Of a stretch of 64,000 nt of DNA, positions 18,479 through 26,585 are shown piece after piece. This stretch comes from Paenibacillus xylanexedens. GTDB lineage: Bacteria; Bacillota; Bacilli; Paenibacillales; Paenibacillaceae. The notes beneath the pieces are model-generated. The model had not been told where the DNA came from, made no database searches, and saw only the letters and a list, made by a program, of their open reading frames with translations. The stretch lies in NCBI RefSeq assembly GCF_001908275.1, contig NZ_CP018620.1:1054001-1118000 (forward strand), in the 5' to 3' direction. Made by a program: the position numbers and the translations under genes. How positions within the stretch are numbered: the stretch's first letter is position 1; every line of letters starts with the position of its first letter.

Positions 18479-18946
18479 ATGAAACGTTCAGGCAAATTTT
18501 TCGCTTCAACCGTAGTTGCTGCCGTTGCTGCAGTATCCATCGTCTCTTCAGCTTCAGCGAGCACAGTTTCAGTCTCCAACATCTCTAGCGTAACACCGAT
18601 CAACATCAGCAGCAGTATGGATATCGAAACAGCTTTGATGATGGTTCAGAGCGAACGTACCAAATTATTGGATGTCCAACTGCAAATGCAAATCCAGGAG
18701 GTACAGAACCGTAATCAACAGATCGCAGATTTGAACTCTCAATTGCAGATAGCCCAGCAAAATGGGGATGAAGCAGCTGTTCAAAAGCTGAAAGGCCAAA
18801 TTGATGCAGCGGGCAACTCCCAACAGATGGACATGCTTCGTTTGCAGTCCATGTCCAACAAGCGCAATGAAGCATTTGATGTAATGACAAACTTTGTAAA
18901 AAAAATGCAAGATTCAAGATCATCCATCATCGGTAACATGCGTTAA
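18479..18946 (+). CDS. Small secreted coiled-coil protein
   Basis: A 155-residue exported protein of unknown function. A signal peptide (about residues 1-25, ending SSASA) is followed by a Ser/Thr/Val-rich stretch and then a Gln-rich helical segment (about 50-150) with coiled-coil heptads and no cysteine. CTTGGAGG lies 8 bases before the ATG; a longer frame from 18419 lacks a site. A strong terminator follows, so it is monocistronic. I do not recognise the family; a periplasm/wall-space chaperone-like or structural role would be a guess. Confidence 0.75.
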   Translation: MKRSGKFFASTVVAAVAAVSIVSSASASTVSVSNISSVTPINISSSMDIETALMMVQSERTKLLDVQLQMQIQEVQNRNQQIADLNSQLQIAQQNGDEAAVQKLKGQIDAAGNSQQMDMLRLQSMSNKRNEAFDVMTNFVKKMQDSRSSIIGNMR

Positions 18947-18975
18947 GAACGGATGATTAACTGCTGCAACAATAC

Positions 18976-19025
18976 AAAAAGAGCGAAGTCGGAATTCAAA
19001 TTCCGAAACTTCGCTCTTTTTGTAT
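18976..19025. terminator. Bidirectional terminator
   Basis: AAAAAGAGCGAAGT pairs with ACTTCGCTCTTTTT, with an inner GGAAT/ATTCC helix. It ends the secreted-protein gene and the convergent helicase gene. Confidence 0.9.
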
Positions 19026-19098
19026 TTCTCTTTTTTATGATATATCTCATCTAATCCGGGTGTGGACCCAGTCTGTATACTGTTTTCTTCAATCCAAG

Positions 19099-22000
19099 TT
19101 AGCCCGACCAATCACGACGCCGAGTGAACAGATCCTGCAACTCATCCGTGGACAATTCGGTAATCCAGTTCTCGGAGCTTGTGATGATGTTATCGCTGAG
19201 CTGCTGTTTGCTCTCCAACATCTCGTCGATCCGCTCCTCTAATGTGCCAAGAGAGATGAACTTATGCACCTGAACATCCTTGGTCTGACCCATCCGATAA
19301 GCTCTGTCGGTGGCTTGATTCTCAACAGCAGGGTTCCACCAGCGGTCAAAATGGAACACATGGTTGGCTGCGGTCAGATTCAATCCCACACCGCCTGCCT
19401 TGATGGACAGAATGAAGACGGACGGTTGCTTATCCTCAGGCAATGTACGGTATTGGAATTCCTCAATCATACGATCCCGTGCCGTTTTGGAGGTCCCCCC
19501 GTGCAGATACAACACAGGTTCCTGCAACTCCTGACGCAGTACCTGTTGCAGCATCTGACCCATACCGATGTATTGGGTGAAAATTAGGCATCGCTCGCCC
19601 TCGTCCCGTAATTCGCGGACAAGTTCCATCAGTCGTTCCAGCTTCGCGGAGCGACTAATCAGCATCGCCATATCCTGTGGGCTGTACACGTCATAAGCAG
19701 ATGTTAGTGCACCGTCTTCAGGCAGTTCCTCCGGCAAAGCTTCTTTCGTTAACAGCAGAGGGTGATCACACAACTGTTTAAGCTGGGTTAAAGCTGATAA
19801 AATTGCACCTTTGCGCTTGATACCTTCCAGTTCTTTCATTTTATCCATCAGGGCCTGTACGGACTGGTCATACAAAGCACTTTGTTCGCCCGTCAGGTGA
19901 ATGTAGGTCTTCATCTCGTTTTTGTCCGGCAGATCGAGCTGGATATTTGGATCTTTTTTCTTCCGGCGCAGCATGAATGGTTTCACCAATTGCTGCAGAT
20001 CCTGCATCCGTTGCTCATCCTTGTCTTTCTCTATAGCACTGATAAAGCGAGTCTGGAATGCCCGTCCGCTGCCCAGATATCCTGGATTGATAAAGTCATA
20101 GATCGACCACAGCTCGGACAACCGATTCTCGATCGGCGTACCTGTCATGGCAATGCGGTGTTTCGCCGGGAAACTGCGGACCGCCAAGGACTGTTTGGTC
20201 TGAGCGTTTTTGATATTCTGCGCTTCATCGAGACAGATGCATGACCAGGTGTAGGTTTGTAACATCTCTTGATCCAGTGTAGCCGTAGCAAAGGACGTGA
20301 TAATAATATCCACCTGCTCGGTCTGCTCCCGGAATTCTTCTCCACTTAATCGGCGTGCGCCATAATGCAGACTGATATTAATGGAGGGTGCGAAGCGGCT
20401 AATTTCCTTTTGCCAGTTGCCCAGTACGGAAGTTGGGCAGATCAGAAGTACCGGGGCTTGTCCCGGCTTACGTGGTTCATGATCCTTGATGTGTAACAGA
20501 TACGTGATGAACTGAATGGTTTTCCCGAGACCCATATCATCAGCAAGACATGCCCCAAGTCCGAATCTGCGCAGGAAACCAAGCCATGCAAAACCTTCCT
20601 TCTGATACGATCGCAGCTCGGCATGAAGCCCTGTCGGAATGGGCAGGGAAGGTGCGCCGCCTTGTCCGCCCCCGAGTTGTGCAATAACCCGGTTCAGGTG
20701 CTCATTCAGTTCTACTTCCAGCCGAATGTTCTGATCATCCTGTGGTTGCTGCTCTTCCTCGGTTTGTTGTCCTTCCTTCCATTTCTGGTTGCGATATTCC
20801 CGTTGCTCATTGTGCAGCAGATGCAGGTGCAGAATATCCTGGAATGAGAGTCCCTGTTCCCGATCTACACCGCCCATGGCACGACGTATCTGTTCCAGCA
20901 GGTCGGGGTCGAGAGGAACCCATTCTCCACGGAAGCGAACCAGTCGTTCATTACGGGCAACAAGGTCGGCGAACTCATCTTCGCTGAGATCGGTGTCACC
21001 AATCGCAATTCGCCAGTCAAAATGAATAATCGAGTCCAGTCCAAAGAACGACTGTCCCCGTTCACTGCCTTCCTCCGGCTGCACCTTAGCACGCAGCTTT
21101 GGTTTCTTCTTACGGGCTGCTTCCCACCAACCAGGTAGCAGAACTTGCCAGCCCGCTGCGAGCAACCTGCCGCTATCCTGCGTCAGGAACTGCCAGGCTT
21201 CCTGATCTCCCAAAGGATCACTCAGCACATCCCGCCTACCACTAATGGAGCTTCCGAGACGCGGCAGATGTGCACGCAGCTGATCCAGCCATCCGACCGA
21301 GCGATCCAGAATGAACGGTGTCCATACCTCTGGCCATTCACCTTCAAGTCTGCCCCGTGAATCCAGCATGACGGGCACCAATACAGCGGCATCCAGCTTG
21401 TTCTGCAACACCAATCGCAGCCGCCAAGATGGCTCATCCTCGTCCGGCTCCTGCAATTGCAGCATGGGTCTGAATGGTGCGGCATCTGCTTTCCAGCCAA
21501 TGGATACGAGCCAGGACTGAGCATCCATCCCGGCTGTCTTGGGTAGAGTGCCGCGCTCTGGGAACAACTGCGGGAATTCACGTCGCAGATCGGTTGCCGC
21601 TTCCTCCGAACTGTACCAGCGCTGGAACACAAAGGCGGAGTAAGCCGCCCCCAGTCCTTCGGCATAACTCTCGTCGGTCTGTTGAATCGCCTTGGTAAGC
21701 GATGCCCGCTCCTGCTTTTTCAAGCTATCCGGGTCCCAGGTCCACTGAAGCTGTCCTGCACGGTATGCCTCGAAGCTAGGTAGGTATTTTCGTTTCTCTA
21801 TGGAGGATGCCAGTGCTGGAGCTAGTCGAATCAGATGTTCCGCTTGCTCGTCCCACTTCCATTCAATATGAAGCAGAGTATGCATCTCGGCAAAAAAGGG
21901 AATCACTTCTTCCGCAGGCAGAACAACCAGCTCAATCTCCTCGATCTGCCGAACTTCCAGTTCGGTACCGTAGAAGGAAGGCACATGCCAGGCGAACAAT

Positions 22001-22128
22001 CGCTGCTTAAGCGACTGTCCCGATACAAAGTGGTGTGTGTTGAGTGCTCCGTAAAACAAAGCATCGCCATATCCGGTTAAAGCGACGTGAACCTCAATCG
22101 TTTCAGTGTAAGGATGAATTAAGCTCAT
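19099..22128 (-). CDS. SNF2-family DEAD/DEAH-box helicase (YwqA-like)
   Basis: A 1009-residue Swi2/Snf2 ATPase. The N-terminal 480 residues are a bacterial SNF2-associated region; then come the P-loop DDMGLGKT (about 530), Walker B DEAQ (about 633), MTGTPIENRL, and the C-terminal helicase half with LIFTQYIGM, the LYLHGGT segment, GGVGLNLTAANHVFHFD and YRMGQTKDVQVHKFISLGTLEERI. Such proteins translocate on double-stranded DNA and remodel bound protein, as RapA does with RNA polymerase. Its start overlaps the SWIM gene stop by 4 bases, so the two are co-translated. The layout matches YwqA/YwqB of Bacillus, whose function is not established to my knowledge. Confidence 0.9.
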   Translation of the reverse strand: MSLIHPYTETIEVHVALTGYGDALFYGALNTHHFVSGQSLKQRLFAWHVPSFYGTELEVRQIEEIELVVLPAEEVIPFFAEMHTLLHIEWKWDEQAEHLIRLAPALASSIEKRKYLPSFEAYRAGQLQWTWDPDSLKKQERASLTKAIQQTDESYAEGLGAAYSAFVFQRWYSSEEAATDLRREFPQLFPERGTLPKTAGMDAQSWLVSIGWKADAAPFRPMLQLQEPDEDEPSWRLRLVLQNKLDAAVLVPVMLDSRGRLEGEWPEVWTPFILDRSVGWLDQLRAHLPRLGSSISGRRDVLSDPLGDQEAWQFLTQDSGRLLAAGWQVLLPGWWEAARKKKPKLRAKVQPEEGSERGQSFFGLDSIIHFDWRIAIGDTDLSEDEFADLVARNERLVRFRGEWVPLDPDLLEQIRRAMGGVDREQGLSFQDILHLHLLHNEQREYRNQKWKEGQQTEEEQQPQDDQNIRLEVELNEHLNRVIAQLGGGQGGAPSLPIPTGLHAELRSYQKEGFAWLGFLRRFGLGACLADDMGLGKTIQFITYLLHIKDHEPRKPGQAPVLLICPTSVLGNWQKEISRFAPSINISLHYGARRLSGEEFREQTEQVDIIITSFATATLDQEMLQTYTWSCICLDEAQNIKNAQTKQSLAVRSFPAKHRIAMTGTPIENRLSELWSIYDFINPGYLGSGRAFQTRFISAIEKDKDEQRMQDLQQLVKPFMLRRKKKDPNIQLDLPDKNEMKTYIHLTGEQSALYDQSVQALMDKMKELEGIKRKGAILSALTQLKQLCDHPLLLTKEALPEELPEDGALTSAYDVYSPQDMAMLISRSAKLERLMELVRELRDEGERCLIFTQYIGMGQMLQQVLRQELQEPVLYLHGGTSKTARDRMIEEFQYRTLPEDKQPSVFILSIKAGGVGLNLTAANHVFHFDRWWNPAVENQATDRAYRMGQTKDVQVHKFISLGTLEERIDEMLESKQQLSDNIITSSENWITELSTDELQDLFTRRRDWSG

Positions 22129-23903
22129 GAGATCAGTTTACCTTTCCGAAGCTCTTCCTGCAGGGCGCGCAGCCGACTGTTACGAACGGCGAGTGTGGTG
22201 ATGAATTGCTCCCAGTGCGCTTCTTGCTTCATTTTTTTATAGATTTTGGACAGACGTTTCAACAGCTTCACCGCTGCTTTGTATCCGTCCCTGTTTTTGT
22301 GTCCGATATAACGCTCCACTGCCTGATGATAGAAGGGAAGCAGCAGCTCAGGTGCATCTTTTTCGATTGGTTGCAGCATCGCTACGCGGAATTCCAGAGG
22401 TTCCGTTCCCGTACTCAGCTGAAAATCAATCCATCTGCGCCACTGTCCACGCGAATGCATAGCATCCTCGTAGGCGGGGCGGGAGTGGGGAAGCATACTG
22501 ACAAGCGTGTCCCACATACGGTTCTCTGCATCGGGCAGATGTTGAATGGCCGTATCCCATAGATGCATGTAATCATTCAAAGGTGTATTACGCCGATTCG
22601 CCAGAAGGGGGCCAAGTTGTACCAACCAATCCCCAAGTCGCTTCCATTCAGCCGAATCTGCGAGTACATGGAGAAAATGCAACAGTTGTTCTGGCGGGAA
22701 GCCGTAGGCCGAGCTTCCATGGATGAGTCGCTGCCATGCCTGATCATCTTGCCCCAGATGGAAGTGCATCCAGCTCTGCGCGAGTATGAGTGGTAAAGGC
22801 AGTGTTACGGCTTTGCCTGGTCTATCACTACTACTTCCATTATTTTGAGCGCTACCCAAGACACTCCCACCTGACTGGGAAGGTGACGAAGCGGCGGTTA
22901 TATTGCGTTCTATATCATCTAAGATGGCCTGTTCCGACACTAACATGTCCCGCGACCCTTGCAGCTGAGGTACGATCCAGTTCAACCACAGTTGTCGATA
23001 GATCGGAGTGAAGAACATCATGCTGGCTGTCTCAGGCATCATCTGTTTGCGTAAATAAGCCGAGGTTTCGGCCAGTCTGTTCCAAAGTTGTTCAAGCTTG
23101 TTTCCCTTTAGACCTGACAGGTCTAGCGGATGGTTAAAGATCCGTTCAATGTCTTTCAGAAGTGCATCCACCGCGAGCTGGGCAGGGTAGCTCAAGTACA
23201 CGGGGGTATGAGTGATTGAATTACGAGCCGGCGGCACGCAGAATCGGATGAGGTGCAACTGCACATGTAGTTCAAAAAGTTGGTCCATCGCAGCGTTCAG
23301 CCTTGGTTTAATGGCATACAGCTCGTCCGTTGCTTCCTGTACGTAGGATGTGCTTGCTGTGCCAGTCCCCAGCCGTCTCAGACATGAGTGGAATAGTTCG
23401 TGCCATTCCGAGATTTCGAGATCAGCAAGCTCTGTTGCACGTTCCTTGATCTGGCTGTATTGGTTGTCCGGAATGTTCGTCTCCTGTTGTTCATCGGCTT
23501 CTGTGTAGCTGGATAGTCCTGCGGACATGGCCCCGACGGGTTTGGTCGTTTGTTTGAGCGCAGTACTGGAGTGTGCATTCACAATGGCATGGACAGGTCG
23601 CTCCAGTTGCTCAGCATAACTCATCAATACAGCTGTCATATGTTTGCATACGGAACTCACCGGGCAGGTACAATGACTGGTAGACAGAGATTGCATGCTT
23701 AGTGTGACCTCGTACTCTTCCGATCCTTGTACAACGGCCGAAATCCCTTGTTGTTCGGAATAGGTTAATGGTCCGACACGTTTCTGTTTATAATATTGGA
23801 ATCCGCGCATGATCGTCAGGTTATTAAAATGCTCTGCAACCTGCCTGATCAACTGTTGCCACTGCGCATCATCCATCCTCATGTTATTCGGTATGTTCAT
23901 CAT
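22125..23903 (-). CDS. SWIM zinc-finger protein, partner of the SNF2 helicase
   Basis: A protein of about 592 residues with a SWIM zinc-binding motif near residue 76 (CTCPVSSVCKHMTAV, pattern CxC-x5-CxH) in a region that often binds DNA or protein; the rest is helical with no catalytic motif recognised. ATG at 23903 has AGGAG 5 bases upstream (8 from the adjacent ATG at 23900); the longer frame to 23981 has no site. It is the first gene of a two-gene operon and ends in an ATGA overlap with the helicase. Physical partnership is inferred from the conserved neighbourhood and overlap. Confidence 0.85.
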   Translation of the reverse strand: MMNIPNNMRMDDAQWQQLIRQVAEHFNNLTIMRGFQYYKQKRVGPLTYSEQQGISAVVQGSEEYEVTLSMQSLSTSHCTCPVSSVCKHMTAVLMSYAEQLERPVHAIVNAHSSTALKQTTKPVGAMSAGLSSYTEADEQQETNIPDNQYSQIKERATELADLEISEWHELFHSCLRRLGTGTASTSYVQEATDELYAIKPRLNAAMDQLFELHVQLHLIRFCVPPARNSITHTPVYLSYPAQLAVDALLKDIERIFNHPLDLSGLKGNKLEQLWNRLAETSAYLRKQMMPETASMMFFTPIYRQLWLNWIVPQLQGSRDMLVSEQAILDDIERNITAASSPSQSGGSVLGSAQNNGSSSDRPGKAVTLPLPLILAQSWMHFHLGQDDQAWQRLIHGSSAYGFPPEQLLHFLHVLADSAEWKRLGDWLVQLGPLLANRRNTPLNDYMHLWDTAIQHLPDAENRMWDTLVSMLPHSRPAYEDAMHSRGQWRRWIDFQLSTGTEPLEFRVAMLQPIEKDAPELLLPFYHQAVERYIGHKNRDGYKAAVKLLKRLSKIYKKMKQEAHWEQFITTLAVRNSRLRALQEELRKGKLIS

Positions 23904-24183
23904 TCCATCTCCTGGGGTAAACATAGGTTCAGTAATCACCACGTCTATGACGTGATGTTGTAAATTTGATGTATCCATCATATCAGTTATGAGCCAATCC
24001 GTGCATGGGTTATGAAGAATTTGAAGTTATTTTAGACCAACAGGAATCAGGATGAACACGTCGGTTCTGATAGCGGACGGAATGCATGATTGCCCCATAT
24101 TGTGTATGCTTATGGTATGTATTCCTTTCAGGAACGATGCAGGCCGGGGAAACGGCTATACTACAAACAACAGGAGAGAGCAT

Positions 24184-25002
24184 ATGAAAATACTTACGTT
24201 AAACACACACGCTTGGGCGGAAGAGGATCAACTGAACAAGATCAGTCAGCTGGCTGATTTTATTAATACACATCAATTCGATGTGATCTCCATGCAGGAG
24301 GTCAACCAATCGATGCAGGAAGTCGCGCTTTCTGAAGAAGAACTGAAGATGTATTATGCTACTGAACCCGATGCAGTGATTAAAAAAGACAACTATGCCT
24401 ATGTCCTGCTTCAGCAGCTGACAGAACAATATTACTGGACGTGGATTCCCGCGCATGTCGGGTTTCAAAAATACGATGAAGGACTGGCAATCCTTAGCCG
24501 GACGCCGATTACGCAGGCTTTTGGGGAATACGTGTCCCACATGCGGGATTATAACAACTATCGTACACGCAAGATTGTGGGGATCCAGACGGTTGTCCAA
24601 GGCGAAGCGACCTGGTTTGTGAACGGACACTATAACTGGTGGGATGATGATCAGGAACCTTTCAAAGGACAGTGGGAGTTGACGGAGAGCAAGCTTGCCC
24701 CTTACATGGATCAGCCATTATATATAATGGGTGATTTTAATAATGTCGCGGAAGTGCGTGGAGAAGGCTATGATTATATGATGAGCAAAGGTTGGAATGA
24801 CCTGTACACCACAGCATTGCAAAAGGATGAAGGAGCAACTGTGGTGAAGGCCATTGCCGGCTGGGCAGATAACAAACGCGATCTGCGGATCGACTATATT
24901 TTCTCCAATCGTCCCATTCAGGCGAAGTCTTCCACCGTGGTCTTGAACGGTAAAAACGGGCCAGTCGTGTCTGACCATTTTGGCGTCGCTGTAGAGATAT
25001 AA
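24184..25002 (+). CDS. Endonuclease/exonuclease/phosphatase (EEP) family hydrolase
   Basis: A 272-residue metal-dependent hydrolase of the DNase I/sphingomyelinase fold. It begins MKILTLNTHAW, with catalytic ISMQEVNQ (Glu), RTRKIVGIQT, NGHYNWWDD, the GDFNNV motif (Asp, Asn) and RIDYIFS with SDHFGV at the end (His). No signal peptide, so it is intracellular. AGGAGAGAG lies 6 bases before the ATG at 24184. Substrate could be nucleic acid, phosphoinositide or phosphodiester; the family does not tell. Terminator follows. Confidence 0.88.
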   Translation: MKILTLNTHAWAEEDQLNKISQLADFINTHQFDVISMQEVNQSMQEVALSEEELKMYYATEPDAVIKKDNYAYVLLQQLTEQYYWTWIPAHVGFQKYDEGLAILSRTPITQAFGEYVSHMRDYNNYRTRKIVGIQTVVQGEATWFVNGHYNWWDDDQEPFKGQWELTESKLAPYMDQPLYIMGDFNNVAEVRGEGYDYMMSKGWNDLYTTALQKDEGATVVKAIAGWADNKRDLRIDYIFSNRPIQAKSSTVVLNGKNGPVVSDHFGVAVEI

Positions 25003-25055
25003 CAGTCGTGTGACCACAAACCATAAAGGTGATATCACCGCAAATACAAAACAAA

Positions 25056-25099
25056 GCCTCCGCTGACTTCCTGCAAAGGGAAGTCGTCGGAGGATTTTC
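25056..25099. terminator. Bidirectional terminator
   Basis: CCTCCG-TGACTTC pairs with GAAGTC-TCGGAGG, flanked by A-rich and T-rich tracts. It serves the EEP gene and the convergent chemoreceptor gene. Confidence 0.8.
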
Positions 25100-25164
25100 A
25101 CATTCTAAATCATTTTCTATGTACATTTCATATCGTTTGTTCTTTCTGTTGTGGAACTGTATTG

Positions 25165-25992
25165 TTATTCGAGCGCCAGCATCTGATGTACAAACTTTTT
25201 CAGATTCGCGCTTGTCTCGCTAAGCTGTTCGATACTTTCCATGAACTCGGTAACAAGCTTGGCCTGATCCACTGTTGCGGTTGTAATCTGACCGATCTCT
25301 TGCTCCATATGTTTCATGGAATCTTGTACACTGCCGAGTGATGATTCAATATCAGCTGCTGCTTGCTTCGTATGATCCGACAGTTTGCGTACCTCACTGG
25401 CAACCACACCGAATCCTGCTCCTTGATCGCCCACACGAGCTGCCTCTATCATGGCGTTGAGTCCAAGCAGATTGGTTTGTTCCGATACTTCACGAATGAC
25501 GTTTGTTACTTTAGACACACTGACGGAGTTCTCTGAAGCTTTTTTGGAGTTGCGCAGAATCTCTTCCGATGTCGCGGAGAGTTCTTCGGAATGTGCCGCA
25601 ATCTGCTGAATGCCACCGACGAGCGCATTAATGGTAGTTTCATTTTCACGGATCAGCGTTTCCAGTGTCATGTGACTATCCAGTGCGTAGTTCACACCCA
25701 ATATACCCACGACCTGATCGTTCTCTTTAATAGGGATTAGAATGGCATCAAAAGGTCTGCCCTGCAGATCACCAGGCATGCGTGCCACGGTACGGGAATC
25801 TCTGTTAGTCAGCATTTTGAAATGTTTATAATCATCATGCAGCTCATCCCCAACCTTCACGCCAATCTCCAGACTTTTTGCTTCGGAAAAATACAATACT
25901 TTCTCATGATCATTAATGGATATGGATATGTCGTCACGGAACATTTGGCTAACAAAAGGCATAGCATTTACCAGAGATTCAAGAGTATTCAA
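25165..25992 (-). CDS. Soluble methyl-accepting chemotaxis-type protein (YfmS-like)
   Basis: A cytoplasmic chemoreceptor of about 275 residues without membrane helices or HAMP. The N-terminal 115 residues form a PAS/GAF-like sensor (the [13 protein letters not shown] end is typical); a short helix leads to the signalling hairpin with the tip [19 protein letters not shown] and [16 protein letters not shown]. Start at TTG 25992 has AAGGAAAG 7 bases before it; the frame can extend to 26034. Size resembles B. subtilis YfmS. It should feed CheA through CheW. Ligand unknown. It is monocistronic, with a hairpin-bearing upstream region. Confidence 0.88.
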   Translation of the reverse strand: MNTLESLVNAMPFVSQMFRDDISISINDHEKVLYFSEAKSLEIGVKVGDELHDDYKHFKMLTNRDSRTVARMPGDLQGRPFDAILIPIKENDQVVGILGVNYALDSHMTLETLIRENETTINALVGGIQQIAAHSEELSATSEEILRNSKKASENSVSVSKVTNVIREVSEQTNLLGLNAMIEAARVGDQGAGFGVVASEVRKLSDHTKQAAADIESSLGSVQDSMKHMEQEIGQITTATVDQAKLVTEFMESIEQLSETSANLKKFVHQMLALE

Positions 25993-26100
25993 TGTGCATC
26001 TTTCCTTCCCGATACAAAAAGTGGAATTTTTCAATCTATATAAGCTGAACTAAAGATATATTCACACGTACACTCCGATGACAGAATAACCTTCCAATCG

Positions 26101-26165
26101 CTGTTATCCCCAGATTTTTTTGATTCCCTTTTCTCAAGGGAAAAATCCGGTGATAGCGTATGCTT
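26101..26165. repeat. Long imperfect hairpin upstream of the chemoreceptor gene
   Basis: Outer CGCT...AGCG arms, then GGATTTTT/AAAAATC and CCCTT/AAGGG helices around a small loop. It lies about 110-170 bases upstream of the chemoreceptor start and could be a leader structure or regulator site. Confidence 0.5.
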
Positions 26166-26448
26166 ACGATGCAGCTTTCTTTCAGAAATCTTTTAGGCGA
26201 ACGCTTCGCTTTTTCAGTTTTTTCTGTCCTCTACGTTTCTGTGTAAATGATTAGTTCAACATATATAGTTTCTATATCGGTAACATTTTCCGTTTTTTTG
26301 AATTAATGTCCCAATGAAGGTGTAATTGGCGAAGTGAAAACCGAATTTCCTGATTTTTTGAAAGCGTAATCAAAAATCTGTAGCCACCATAGAACATGTC
26401 AGTTATACTGGGATTATTAATTGGTGTCTGAGTAAACTAGAAGGTATT

Positions 26449-26545
26449 AACGTTCAGGGCAAGGGAATTTCTTACGGAGGTTAAGCGCTATATCCCCGGA
26501 AGCTGTGACAGCAGAATACGGATCTGGCCTGCCCAGGCGAACGTT
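26449..26545 (+). other. Possible structured leader of the GH105 gene
   Basis: AACGTTC (26449-26455) complements GAACGTT (26539-26545), and GGGCA (26457-26461) complements TGCCC (26530-26534), closing about 70 bases that include a CGGAGG/CCCCG and a GCTG-TGA-CAGC hairpin. It ends about 40 bases before the start. I do not recognise a known riboswitch. TTAAGCGCTATA inside it (26481-26492) resembles the iol palindromes. Confidence 0.35.
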
Positions 26546-26585
26546 TTATTTCGGATAAGATGTTATTTCAACGTGAGAGGGATGT

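Larger units (their letters stand above)
25993..26585. other. Divergent intergenic region with two foldable segments
   Basis: Almost 600 bases between the chemoreceptor and the GH105 gene. It contains a long imperfect hairpin (26101-26165) and a set of nested complements (26449-26545), listed separately, plus GCGAACGCTTCGCTTTTT near 26200. No coding frame. Confidence 0.6.

Noticed and set aside
25993..26240. c-di-GMP or other known riboswitch before the chemoreceptor gene
   Set aside because: Searched by eye on the minus strand; the conserved aptamer bases are not there, only a plain hairpin.
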